A stretch of 35,238 bases of DNA, taken from Deltaproteobacteria bacterium. GTDB taxonomy: Bacteria; Myxococcota; Myxococcia; Myxococcales; 40CM-4-68-19. The translations under genes were made by a program, and so were the position numbers. Below the pieces are notes generated by a model. The model was not told where the DNA came from, made no database searches, and worked only from the letters and a program-made list of their open reading frames with translations. Location of the stretch: the NCBI GenBank assembly GCA_025350525.1, contig JANXXR010000628.1, positions 1 through 35,238 of the forward strand. The letters run 5' to 3'. Numbering within the stretch: position 1 is the first letter of the stretch; each line of letters starts with the position of its first letter. This document shows, piece after piece, positions 6,523 through 16,316 of the stretch.

Positions 6523-8823
6523 ATGACTGGCTTGCGGTGCGCTGCGACCTTTCTGGTGGTTTCCCTTGGCTTTTCGACCGTTGCTGCCGGGCCGGCCCAG
6601 GCGCAACCGGCCTCCTCCATTTCTGGATCGGTGACCGACAGCGGCGGAGCTCCCATCCCCGGCGCCCGGGTCGAGTTGCTCGACGCGGCCGGCAACTCTG
6701 CCGCGATGCAGACGACGAGCGAGGCGGGGAGCTACCAGCTGACTGCGTCGCCTCCGGGCCACTACCAGCTGTCGGCAACCTTGCAGGGGTACAGGCCGGT
6801 CAAGGCCCCGATCGACCTGCAGGACCGCCCGGTGGTCCGGAATCTAATCTTGAAGACCACCGAGCTGACGGAGACCATCGTGGTCTCCGGATCGCGGTCG
6901 GCCACCAAGGTCAAGGACGTGCCTGCCGCCATCACGGTGGTCTCCGGCGAGGAGGTGCAGCTCGACCGCAGGGCTCTCAGCCTGGAGGAGTCGCTCAAGT
7001 TCGTTCCCGGCGTCCGCGTGGAGGACGAGCTCGGCTCCGCGGGCCGCACCCGCATCATCATCCGCGGCACGGGCACGCGCGCGAACAGCCCCGCCGGCTC
7101 GGGCATCCGCGGCATCAAGATCCTGGTCGATGGCATCCCGAAGAACAATGCCGGCGGCTCGGCGCAGGATCTCACCAACATCGATCTCGAGGCCGTCGAT
7201 CACATCGAGGTCCTGCGCGGCCCCTCCTCGGCGCTCTATGGGAACCAGTCCGGCGGCGTGGTGAACATCATCACCCAGGAGGGCCAGCCTGCGACCTTCG
7301 CCGAGTACCGCGAGACGGTGGGCGCCTACGGCCTCTTCCGCGAGCACGCCAAGGTCGGCGGCGAGACCGGCAACCTGAACTACTTCTTCAGCGCCTTCCG
7401 CACCGACCAGAGCGGATACCGGCAGAACTCCACCTTCAGCAACACCGGCTTTCACAGCAAGTTCCGGTTGACGGTGGACGATCGGTCGACATTGACGACG
7501 GTGGTGGGCTTTGACCGCAACGATGAGCGGTCGCCGGGTCCGCTCACGCAGGCCCGCTTCGACGCGGACCCGTCGCAGGCAGACCCGACCTTTCTTGCCA
7601 ACGGCGTCCGCGCGGTCACCGACGAACTGCGGCTCGGCGCCATCTACCAGCGGCAGATCCTGGATCACAGCTCGCTGGAGTTCACCGGCTATTACCTCCC
7701 GCGGCACCTCGGACCTTTCCAGCAGATCGGCGTGCGCATCCCGCAGGACTTCATGAACCGCGGCGCGGGCGTGCGCGTGCTCGTCGGCGAGCCGATCGGC
7801 ACCTTCGGCAACCGCCTCACGGTCGGCACCGAGTTCCAGGACACGCCCATCACCACCGGCACCTTCAACAGCGTCACCGGCGCCGCGCTGGCGGAGACGG
7901 AAGAGCACGCCACCACCTTCGGCGCGTACCTTCTCGAGGAGCTCAGCCTGCTTCCCGATCTGACGTTGAGCGGCGCCGGTCGCGTGGACTGGGTGCACTA
8001 CACCTCGGAGAACCTCACCAAGGCCGCCGGACAGGCGGGCCGGCTCTACAAGAAGTTCACCCCCCGGGTTGCGCTCACCTTCTCCCCGCTGCGCTCGCTC
8101 GCGATGTACGCGAGCTTCAGCCAGGGCTTCGAGGCGCCCATCATCGGCGAGCTGCGCACGCTGCCCGGCGGCGCCTTCGGTTTTAACAGCGCGCTCAATC
8201 CGCAGACCTCCAACAACTACGAAGTCGGCGCCCGCGGGTCGGTCAACGATGGCCGGCTGGACTTCGAGGTCGCGGCGTTCCGGCAGGATGTCCACGACTT
8301 GATCAGCCCGATCGGTCTCTCTCCCAACAACTCCTTCCAGAACGTTGGGCAGGTGCAAGAGTACGGGCTCGAGGTGGGAGCGCACCTGCACCTTTTGCGC
8401 GGGCTGACCACGGGGCTCGCGTACACCTACTCCGATTTCAAGTTCCAGGACTTCGTCAGCGGCACCACCGTCTACTCGGGAAAAAAGCTTCCGGGCGTTC
8501 CCGATCACATGTGGGCCGGAGAGCTGCGCTACCGACACGAGTCCGGCCTGCATGCAGCCGCCGAAGTGCAGGCGGCGAGCCCGATCTACGCGGACAACGC
8601 CAACAGCTTCTCGACGCCGCGGTATACCGTCTTCAACGCCAGCGCGGGCTACGACTACGACCGGGGCAACCTGCGCCTCGAGCCCTTCGTCCTGGTGAAG
8701 AACCTGACCAACCAGAAGTACTCGGAGTTCGCGCTCATCAACGACACCGCCAAGCGGTTCTACAACCCGCTGCCTGGCACCAGCGTCTATGGCGGCCTGA
8801 AGGTCGCCTACCAGGGACTCTAG
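6523..8823 (+). CDS. TonB-dependent outer-membrane receptor
   Basis: 766 residues. A signal peptide ends near residue 28 (GPAQAQ). A carboxypeptidase-regulatory-like beta-sandwich spans about 31-105 (SGSVTDSGGAPIPGARVEL). The plug domain spans about 115-235, with DVPAAITVVSGEEV and IEVLRGPSSALYGNQSGGVV. The rest is the barrel, with typical late motifs SFSQGFEAP, NNYEVGARG and FVLVKNLTNQKYSEF. Such receptors move scarce metals or metal complexes across the outer membrane using TonB energy. It is divergent from the ABC ATPase and convergent with a CooC-like gene; TAG at 8821-8823 shares CTAG with that gene's stop. Nickel or nickelophore uptake is an inference from position. Confidence 0.9.
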   Translation: MTGLRCAATFLVVSLGFSTVAAGPAQAQPASSISGSVTDSGGAPIPGARVELLDAAGNSAAMQTTSEAGSYQLTASPPGHYQLSATLQGYRPVKAPIDLQDRPVVRNLILKTTELTETIVVSGSRSATKVKDVPAAITVVSGEEVQLDRRALSLEESLKFVPGVRVEDELGSAGRTRIIIRGTGTRANSPAGSGIRGIKILVDGIPKNNAGGSAQDLTNIDLEAVDHIEVLRGPSSALYGNQSGGVVNIITQEGQPATFAEYRETVGAYGLFREHAKVGGETGNLNYFFSAFRTDQSGYRQNSTFSNTGFHSKFRLTVDDRSTLTTVVGFDRNDERSPGPLTQARFDADPSQADPTFLANGVRAVTDELRLGAIYQRQILDHSSLEFTGYYLPRHLGPFQQIGVRIPQDFMNRGAGVRVLVGEPIGTFGNRLTVGTEFQDTPITTGTFNSVTGAALAETEEHATTFGAYLLEELSLLPDLTLSGAGRVDWVHYTSENLTKAAGQAGRLYKKFTPRVALTFSPLRSLAMYASFSQGFEAPIIGELRTLPGGAFGFNSALNPQTSNNYEVGARGSVNDGRLDFEVAAFRQDVHDLISPIGLSPNNSFQNVGQVQEYGLEVGAHLHLLRGLTTGLAYTYSDFKFQDFVSGTTVYSGKKLPGVPDHMWAGELRYRHESGLHAAAEVQAASPIYADNANSFSTPRYTVFNASAGYDYDRGNLRLEPFVLVKNLTNQKYSEFALINDTAKRFYNPLPGTSVYGGLKVAYQGL

Positions 8824-9536
8824 GCGAGCGAGCTCGCCAGGTTGGACAGGGCGATCACCGCCGGTGCCGCCGGAGAGGCGTCAAAAGGCGCTGCTCCGGC
8901 AGCATCGGCGGCGCGCAAGACCGGATCGTCAGGGACGACGGTTGGAGCAAGGCTTTCAAAGGCGGTTAGGAGCGCGTCGTCTGCCTGGAAGCGGTTGGCG
9001 ACCAGCACGATTCGTCCGAGCTTCTTGCTCTCGATCATCTCGACCGCGCGGCGCGCGACCTCCAAGGCCTTGACGCTGGGCTCGGCGATCACCAGCAGCA
9101 CGTCGACGTCGCCCGGCTCCATCCGCGTGAGCGTCCCGAGGCCCGCCTCGAAATCGGCCACCACGAATCGTCCTCCGCTTTCCAGCTGCCCGAGCAACTG
9201 CTCAGGTGAGACGCCGCATCAGCCTCAGCCGGGGTTCGGCTTCTCGATCTTGCTGACCACGGCCAGCCGGATCCCGTCCGGACCATCGGCCCCGAAGCGC
9301 GCGAGCAGCTCCGGCGCGGACGGCGCGTGTTCGGCCCCCTCCGCGTCCAGTGCCTGACGCATGCCCGCGAGGCGCTCGGTCGCCTCGGCGCCGAAGCCGA
9401 GCGCGAGGCCAAGGTTTGGATTGGCGTCGCAGTCGAGCGCGATCACCTCATGACCCAGGCGCGCGAGCGTCCTCGCCACGATCGCGGCGGTGGTGGTCTT
9501 GCCCGCACCCCCCTTTCCGACGACACCGATCTTCAT
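8820..9536 (-). CDS. cooC: CooC-like nickel-insertion ATPase with a probable U-x-U motif (two in-frame TGAs)
   Basis: 238 codons, read through two TGAs at 9225-9227 and 9219-9221 (residues 104 and 106). The N-terminal half has the deviant Walker A GKGGAGKTT and VIALDCDANPNLGLALG. The C-terminal half has VVADFEAGLGTL (Walker B region) and the CooC-type MIESKKLGRIVLVANRF. The halves are in one frame and only the TGAs separate them. The junction reads EKPNPG-U-G-U-CGVSPEQLL, where CooC family members have a G-x-G-C-x-C motif whose cysteines bind nickel at the dimer interface. A 7-bp hairpin with loop AGTT follows. It is the last gene of the maturation operon, coupled by ATGA to the gene before it. 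Selenocysteine is favoured over double nonsense mutation. Confidence 0.75.
9189..9227 (-). promoter_or_regulatory. Candidate SECIS element of the U-x-U CooC-like gene
   Basis: On the minus strand, CCTGAGC (9206-9200) pairs with GCTCGGG (9195-9189) around loop AGTT. There are seven pairs, one of them G-U. The loop starts 19 bases after the second TGA and 25 after the first, so one hairpin could serve both codons. Confidence 0.6.
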
Positions 9537-10273
9537 CTCGACGCTTCCTCTCGCAGGCGTGCGACCAGGTTCACGATGGCGGCCACCGCGGCCGACGAAG
9601 GCGCCGCGTCCAGTGGGGCGACTCCCTTCCGATCAGCGGATGCAACGGCCTCATCGTAGGGCACCTCCGCCCAGAGCGGCAGCTGCAGCTCCGCGGCGAT
9701 GCGGTCTGGCGCGAGCGCCTGCCGGCCTGCGGCCTTGTTGACCACCAGGCCCATGTTGGTCTCGGGCGCGAGCGAACGCAGGCGCCTTGCCGAGATCAGC
9801 GCGGCCCGGGTCGGCTCGACGACCACGGCAATGGTCTGGGCGAACGCCGACCAACCGGCCGAGCTCTGGCGGGTGCCGGCTGCGAAGTCGCCGACCAGTG
9901 TCCATCCGGGTTCGCGGAACTCGTCGAGCACATGGCGAAAGGCGACCGAAGACCCCGGCTTCACGTGACCTGGCAGCTTTCCCAGCTGCAGGAAGCGGAT
10001 GCCGTCGGGACCTCGCAGCGCATGCCGTTCCACCAGCTCTTCGGCGCTGACCGGGTCTCGCATCACCCAGCCCACCTTCTCGCGTCGCTCCGCCAGATCG
10101 GCGGGCAGACCTGCCTCCGCGACGCGGCCGAGCCCGAGCGAGTACGAGAGACCCGGCAAGGTGTCCACGTCGAGAGCAAGCACCCGCTCGCCGGCGCGGG
10201 CGAGAAGGCGCGCCACCGTTCCCGCGATGCTGGATTTCCCGCTGCCGCCCTTTCCGACGAAGGCCACTCGCAT
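9533..10273 (-). CDS. CooC/MinD-like ATPase lacking the Cys-x-Cys motif
   Basis: 246 residues of the SIMIBI class. Deviant Walker A GKGGSGKSS is near residue 7, followed by VLALDVDTLPGLSYSLGLG and VGDFAAGTRQSS. It resembles the neighbouring CooC-like proteins, but the loop that carries Cys-x-Cys in CooC reads GKLPGHVKPGSSVAF and has no Cys or in-frame TGA. It may be a partner subunit or have another client. Overlaps of the ATGA type join it to hypE before it and the U-x-U CooC after it. Confidence 0.78.
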   Translation of the reverse strand: MRVAFVGKGGSGKSSIAGTVARLLARAGERVLALDVDTLPGLSYSLGLGRVAEAGLPADLAERREKVGWVMRDPVSAEELVERHALRGPDGIRFLQLGKLPGHVKPGSSVAFRHVLDEFREPGWTLVGDFAAGTRQSSAGWSAFAQTIAVVVEPTRAALISARRLRSLAPETNMGLVVNKAAGRQALAPDRIAAELQLPLWAEVPYDEAVASADRKGVAPLDAAPSSAAVAAIVNLVARLREEASR

Positions 10274-11325
10274 CAGCAGATCCGCGGAAGCAGTTCGCCG
10301 TGGGGGGGATCCAGCACGCGGGTGCCGCCGATGACGGTGCGCAGGACGACCAGGTTCGGATGCTCCGCCGTGACGGTCCCGATGCGGACGGCGTCGCGGC
10401 CGAGCGGATGCGCGCGCATGGCGTCGAGCACCGCCGCGGCGTGGCTCGCGCCTACGAACGCGACCAGCTTGCCCTCGTTGGCGACGGTGAGCGGGTCGAG
10501 CCCAAGGATCTCGCAGGCGCCCTTGACCTCGTCGCGCAACGGAATGGAGCCCTCGTCGATCTCCACGCCGACCTTGGAGGCGCGCGCGATCTCGTTCAAG
10601 GTGCTGGCGAGGCCGCCGCGGGTCGGATCCCGCAGGGCGTGGATCTCGCGGCCGGCGACAAGCATCCGCGCGACCAGGCCATTCAGCGGCGCGGTGTCGC
10701 TGACCAGGGTTCCCTGCAGGCCCAGGTCCTGCCGCGCGGCGAGGATGGCCATGCCGTGATCGCCAACGGTTCCCGAGACGATGACCGCATCTCCAGGCCG
10801 GGCCGAGTCCGCCGAGAGGTTGACGCCCGCCGGCACGACGCCGATGCCGGTGGTGGTGACGTATACCTTGTCGCCGCTCCCCTTGCCGACGACCTTGGTG
10901 TCGCCGGTCACCACCGAGACTCCCGCTTCCCTGGCGGCGTCGCGCATCGACTCCACCACGCGGCGGAGATCGTCGATGGCGAGACCCTCTTCGAGGATGA
11001 ACGCCGCGGCGATGTAGAGCGGGCGGGCGCCGCCGACGGCGAGGTCGTTGACCGTTCCGCAGATGGAGAGCCGCCCGATGTCCCCGCCCGGGAAGAACAT
11101 CGGCGTCACCACGTAAGAGTCGGTAGTGAAGGCGACGCGGCCCGGCGGCAATTCCAGCATCGCCTGGTCGCCCAGCCGATTGAGAATGGGGTTTCCAAAG
11201 GCGGGAAGAAACACCGACTCGAGCAGCTGCGAAGACAACTGTCCTCCGCCCCCGTGGCCAAGCAGGACGCGGTCGTTCTTCGTGAACGGCACCGGGCAGG
11301 CCCCGAAGGGCGTCTCAGAGGACAT
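10273..11325 (-). CDS. hypE: Hydrogenase maturation protein HypE
   Basis: 350 residues. HypE dehydrates the carbamoyl group on its C-terminal Cys to the thiocyanate that supplies the CN ligands of the NiFe site. The sequence has LLGHGGGGQLS near the N-terminus, SICGTVNDLAVGGARP, TGDTKVVGKG, DPTRGGLASTLNEIA and the required PRIC C-terminus. The frame is open for 44 codons farther upstream; the ATG at 11325 is chosen because MSSETPF then leads straight into the family N-terminus. It overlaps the upstream isomerase gene by 11 bases. Confidence 0.95.
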   Translation of the reverse strand: MSSETPFGACPVPFTKNDRVLLGHGGGGQLSSQLLESVFLPAFGNPILNRLGDQAMLELPPGRVAFTTDSYVVTPMFFPGGDIGRLSICGTVNDLAVGGARPLYIAAAFILEEGLAIDDLRRVVESMRDAAREAGVSVVTGDTKVVGKGSGDKVYVTTTGIGVVPAGVNLSADSARPGDAVIVSGTVGDHGMAILAARQDLGLQGTLVSDTAPLNGLVARMLVAGREIHALRDPTRGGLASTLNEIARASKVGVEIDEGSIPLRDEVKGACEILGLDPLTVANEGKLVAFVGASHAAAVLDAMRAHPLGRDAVRIGTVTAEHPNLVVLRTVIGGTRVLDPPHGELLPRIC

Positions 11326-11892
11326 CTTCCTCCCCCAGCGCCACCTGGACCTGATCCCAGAGCAGGTGCAGGAGCAGCGTATGCGCTTCCTGGATCCGGT
11401 GAATGCTGAACGAAGGCACGACGAAGCAGTGCTCGGCAATGTCGACCAGGCGGCCACCGTCGCGCCCAGACAGGGCGATGGTGAGCATATCCATGTCCCG
11501 CGCCTGCTTGAGGCCGCGGGCGACGTTCGCCGCCTGCCCCGAAGTGGAGATGCCCAAGGCGACGTCGCCGGGCCTGCCGAGCAGGCGGACCTGTTCGGAG
11601 AAGATGAGCGTGAAGTCGGCGTCGTTTCCGATGGCGGTTAGAATGGCGACGTCGGCGGCGAGCGAGATGGCGGGAAGAGCGCGCCGCTTTTCCAGGATGG
11701 GGTGCTGAAACTCAACCGCGAGGTGGAGCGCGTCGCAGGCGGAGCCGCCGTTTCCCATCGTCAGGAGCTTGCCGCCGTGGCTGAAGGAGTAAGCCATCTT
11801 CCGCACGCAGGTCTCGAAATTGACCGCATCGCGCGCGATCAGCTCCAACGCGACGCGCGACGACTCGGTGGCCTTGCGCAGGAGGCTCTCCT

Positions 11893-11896
<4 letters not shown>
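11315..11896 (-). CDS. GmhA-like SIS-domain isomerase inside the hyp operon
   Basis: 193 residues of the sedoheptulose-7-phosphate isomerase family: [17 protein letters not shown] carries the phosphate-binding loop, [17 protein letters not shown] is the second SIS motif, and [18 protein letters not shown] is the characteristic C-terminal helix. GmhA normally makes a heptose precursor of lipopolysaccharide, but no heptose genes are nearby. It sits coupled between hypD and hypE, so a role in hydrogenase maturation is more likely. GmhA-like genes recur in hyp clusters of this hydrogenase type as far as I recall; their function is not established. Confidence 0.85.
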
Positions 11897-12992
<1,096 letters not shown>

Positions 12993-12996
<4 letters not shown>

Positions 12997-13253
12997 CGCT
13001 CGGTTTCCTGTGGACTGTCCAGCTCGTCGAGCTGGCCCATCTCGCGGAACAGCTCGAGAGTCCGCGCGGCCTCTTCCTCATCGACCACGCTGAGCGCCAT
13101 GCCGACGTGCACCAGCACGTAGCTGCCCACCTTCGCTTCGGGGACGTATTCGAGACAGGTGTCGCGCTGGATGCCGCCGAACGCCACCCGCGCCATGCGC
13201 AGGCCCTTGCGGTCGAAGAGCTCGACGACCTTACCGGGAATGGCCAGACACAT
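12993..13253 (-). CDS. hypC: Hydrogenase maturation chaperone HypC
   Basis: 86 residues, starting [11 protein letters not shown]; Cys 2 is the invariant residue that holds iron with HypD and then escorts it to the large subunit. The middle part ([29 protein letters not shown]) and the later [11 protein letters not shown] fit the HypC/HupF family. It overlaps the end of hypF by 23 bases and hypD by 4 bases. Confidence 0.95.
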
Positions 13254-15432
13254 CGCGCAACCTCCATGCGGCCATCGCCGCCTGTCCGAGCGCGATTCCG
13301 CCGTCGCCTGCGGGTACGCGAAAATGGACCAGAACTTCGAAGCCGCGCTGGACCAGCGCCTCTTTCGTCGAGCGGCTCAGCCGCCGATTCTGAAAGCATC
13401 CGCCTGAAAGAGCCACCACCGACAGTTGCGTGCTGCTGCGGAGTCGCTCGCACAGCTCGCCGATGCCGAGCGCAAGCGCAGCGTGGAACCGCGACGTGAT
13501 CAGAGGCGCCGGGACTCCGCGATCGAGATCGTCGAGAAGGGCGCGCAAGAGCGGCCGGGGATCCAGCTCCAGCAAATCACCATCGATGACGGGCATGGGG
13601 TAGGGGGGCGCATCGCCCTCGCAGATTGCTTCCAGCTCCATGGCTGCCTGGCCCTCGTAGGTGGCGAAGTGACAGACTCCGGCGAGGCTCGCGACAGCAT
13701 CGAACAGCCGCCCAGCGCTGGAGGTCGGAACGCCGCCGAACCCGCTGCGAATCATCGCTTCGACGCTGGCTCGCTCGGTGTGAACCACGCGCGTCGCCGG
13801 CAACTCGGCGGCGAGAAGATGCGAGAGTGCCATGCGCCACGGCGCGCGAACCGCGGAATCGCCACCGGGGAGCGGCACCGGCCGCAGACGTCCCTTGCGC
13901 TCGAAGCCGGCCAGATCCGCGATGAGGAACTCGCCTCCCCAGATGGTCCCGTCGGCGCCGTACCCGGTGCCGTCCCAGGCCACGCCGATGACGCGGTCGC
14001 GGCGGCCATTCTCGGCCAGGCACGATGCGATGTGCGCGTGATGATGTTGCACCGCGATGGCGGGCAGGCCGGTGGCTCGGGCCATTCGGGTGCTGTGGTA
14101 CCCCGGGTGCAGATCGTGCGCGACATACTGGGGCGTCACGCGGAAAAGGCGTTCCAGGTTTCGGCGGGCTTCGGCAAAGAATTGCTGCGCCTCCCACGAC
14201 TCGAGGTCGCCGATGTGCTGGCTGAGGATGGCCGCGCCGCCCGCAGTCAGGCACAGCGTGTTTTTGAGATCTGCGCCGACGGCGAGAATGGGGGGCGAGT
14301 CGAATCCCAGGTTGATGGACTCCGGCACGAAACCGCGCGCCCGGCGAAGCACCTTGCCTCCGCGCATGACGGAATCGTCCATGCGCATGTGGATGTCCCG
14401 GTCGTGCAGGATGAACAGATCGGCGATGTCACCGAGCCGTTCGAGCGCTTCGTCGTTGCGGATGGCGATAGGCTCGTCGGAACGGTTGCCGCTGGTCATC
14501 ACCAGCGGCTGGCGCACCACCAGATGATGCAGCGGAGTGTAGGGCAAAAAGGCGCCCACTTCGTCGAGGCCGGGCGCGATGCCGGACGCAAGCGTGGACC
14601 CGGCCTTCTTCTTGAGCAGCGCAATCGGAGCAGTTGGATGCAGCGATTCGGGGACCAACTCGCGCTCGAGCGAGGGGAGATCCGGGAACATCACCGCGAA
14701 GGGCTTACCGCTGCGGTGCTTCCGCTCCCGCAGCTTGCGCACCGCACTCTCCGACCGCGCGTCGCAGGCGAGGTGGAAGCCCCCGATTCCCTTCAACGCA
14801 ACGATTTTGCCCTCGCGCAGCGCTTCGATGGTCGCGGCAATCGGCTCGCGGTCGCTGCCATGGAGCCATAGGCGCGGTCCGCAGGCCGGGCAGGCGTTGG
14901 GTTGCGCGTGGAAGCGCCGCGAGAGCGGATCTGCATATTCGCTCGCGCAGGCTGGGCACATGCGGAACGAACGCATCGTCGTCTGGCTGCGGTCATAGGG
15001 AACGTCCTCGACGATAGAGTAACGCGGCCCGCAGTCGGTGCAGTTGATGAAGGGATAGCGGAAGCGGCGGTCTTTGGGATTGAGGAACTCCGCAAGATAG
15101 GCGGCGCAGGTGGGTAGATCGGCGGACACGCGCGCGTGAGAAGCGCCCAGCGTCGCGCTGGGGATGATGGAGAAGGTGGCCGCGCCGGCCGGAACCGCGT
15201 CGAGCGTCCGCATCGACTCGATGCTCGCCCGGGAGGGCGGCGAGCTCTTGATCTCGTAAGCGAGGACATCGAGGGAGGCAGCATCGCCCTCGGCGTCCAC
15301 CACCACGCCTTCCGGATCATTCCACACGGCCCCGCGCAGTCCCAGCCTCAGCGCCGTTCGATAAACGAACGGTCGGAAGCCGACGCCCTGCACGACGCCG
15401 CGGATACGAAATATGCGCCGGGCAGGTTCCAT
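13231..15432 (-). CDS. hypF: Carbamoyltransferase HypF
   Basis: 733 residues, near the usual HypF length. The acylphosphatase domain begins with RGVVQGVGFRPFVYR. Two zinc-finger units follow (CTDCGPRYS, CPACASEYAD, CPACGPRLW), then a YrdC-like domain (GIGGFHLACDARSE) and a Kae1-like C-terminal part (HDLHPGYHSTRMA, QHHHAHIASCLAENG, SGGCFQNRRL). HypF turns carbamoyl phosphate into the carbamoyl group that HypE makes into cyanide. The ATG at 15432 puts the acylphosphatase at the N-terminus; the 34 open codons farther upstream lie inside the preceding CooC-like gene. Confidence 0.96.
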   Translation of the reverse strand: MEPARRIFRIRGVVQGVGFRPFVYRTALRLGLRGAVWNDPEGVVVDAEGDAASLDVLAYEIKSSPPSRASIESMRTLDAVPAGAATFSIIPSATLGASHARVSADLPTCAAYLAEFLNPKDRRFRYPFINCTDCGPRYSIVEDVPYDRSQTTMRSFRMCPACASEYADPLSRRFHAQPNACPACGPRLWLHGSDREPIAATIEALREGKIVALKGIGGFHLACDARSESAVRKLRERKHRSGKPFAVMFPDLPSLERELVPESLHPTAPIALLKKKAGSTLASGIAPGLDEVGAFLPYTPLHHLVVRQPLVMTSGNRSDEPIAIRNDEALERLGDIADLFILHDRDIHMRMDDSVMRGGKVLRRARGFVPESINLGFDSPPILAVGADLKNTLCLTAGGAAILSQHIGDLESWEAQQFFAEARRNLERLFRVTPQYVAHDLHPGYHSTRMARATGLPAIAVQHHHAHIASCLAENGRRDRVIGVAWDGTGYGADGTIWGGEFLIADLAGFERKGRLRPVPLPGGDSAVRAPWRMALSHLLAAELPATRVVHTERASVEAMIRSGFGGVPTSSAGRLFDAVASLAGVCHFATYEGQAAMELEAICEGDAPPYPMPVIDGDLLELDPRPLLRALLDDLDRGVPAPLITSRFHAALALGIGELCERLRSSTQLSVVALSGGCFQNRRLSRSTKEALVQRGFEVLVHFRVPAGDGGIALGQAAMAAWRLRDVSGHSR

Positions 15433-15439
15433 GTGCTCC

Positions 15440-16201
15440 TCAAACGAGCAGGCGGTCCGCGATCTCCTGGATGGCACGCACCGCGGGCGACGATGGCGCG
15501 CGGTCCAGTAGCGCCTTTCCTTCGCGATCGGCATCGAGGATCGCGTCGTCGTGCGGCACGGTGCCGAGCAGTTCCAGTCCGCGGCTCTTGCAAAAGGACT
15601 CGATCGCTGCAGCGTCAGCAGCGCTGCGCACCTTGTTCGCGACCGCGTGCACGCGCTTCACTCCGAGCTCACGCGCCAACTCCGCCACGCGTGCGCCGGT
15701 CTCGAGCGATCGGTAATAGGGTTCCAGCACCGTCACCACGGCATCCGCGTACCGCGGCGTTCCCCGGGAAAGATTCTCGAGGCCAGCCTCCATATCGGCG
15801 AGGGCCACGTCCTGCGCGCCGCTGACGATCTCTCCCAGAAGGCCACGCACGGTGGCATGAGCACGGCACATTCAACCCGCCCCGGCGTGCGCGACCTTGC
15901 CCATCACCAGGAGCCGCACGCCGTCCGGAGCGATGGCGCCATACCTTGCCGCGACCTCGGCGGCGGGCATCGACAAGACGGTGATCCGCTTGCCGTCGTC
16001 CGTCGTCCGATCCACCAGCAGATCCCGCGGGACAGGCGAGGGAGTTGCGGCGGCCGAGAGACCAAGGCTCGCGGCAAGGTTCGGATTCGAGTCGGCATCG
16101 ACCGCGAGCACCTGCCGCCCGCGCCGGGCGAAGAGCCGCGCCAAGGTCGCCGTCAGCGTCGTCTTACCGGAACCGCCCTTGCCCGCGATCGCGATCTTCA
16201 T
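15440..16201 (-). CDS. cooC: CooC-like nickel-insertion ATPase with a probable U-x-C motif (in-frame TGA)
   Basis: 253 codons, read through one TGA at 15872-15874 (residue 110). Before it: MKIAIAGKGGSGKTT (deviant Walker A), VLAVDADSNPNLAASLG and VRLLVMGKVAHAGAG. After it: MCRAHATVRGLLGEI, then VALADMEAGLENLSRG, VHAVANKVRS and LLGTVPHDD. The join AGAG-U-M-C-RAH fits the CooC consensus G-x-G-C-x-C-x-x-H, with the first nickel-binding Cys replaced by the TGA. Read as two genes, the second would begin inside the motif without a ribosome site. It is the first gene of the maturation operon, seven bases before hypF, and divergent from the hydrogenase genes. Confidence 0.75.
15842..15874 (-). promoter_or_regulatory. 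Weak candidate SECIS element of the U-x-C CooC-like gene
   Basis: On the minus strand, GCCAC (15856-15852) pairs with GTGGC (15846-15842) around loop CGTGC, 20 bases after the TGA. The stem has only five pairs, so this is the least convincing of the five hairpins. Spacing and a loop GU still fit a bacterial SECIS. Confidence 0.4.
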
Positions 16202-16316
16202 GCCTTGGGCGTAGCCCCATGCCAGCAAACGATCAAGCTGCGCTTCGACTTCTCGAAGCGCACCTTGACTTGAATAGGTCAAGGCGTACGGTCGCAATCA
16301 CCAGCGGGGAGGCCAG
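16202..16316 (+). promoter_or_regulatory. Divergent control region between the maturation and hydrogenase operons
   Basis: 115 bases separate the two start codons. There are two strong inverted repeats: GCGCTTCGA/TCGAAGCGC (16240-16248 and 16253-16261, 4-base centre) and CCTTGAC/GTCAAGG (16263-16269 and 16278-16284, 8-base centre). The second has the shape of a dimeric regulator site. GGGGAGG at 16307-16313 is the ribosome site of the small-subunit gene. I could not fix a -10/-35 pair. Confidence 0.55.

Noticed and set aside
8820-9536. Reading the TGA-broken CooC-like gene as two separate genes or a pseudogene
   Set aside because: The C-terminal half has no ribosome site at its ATG, only TGAs break the frame, and they match Cys positions. 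Four other genes in the block show the same pattern. Pseudogene status remains the fallback.
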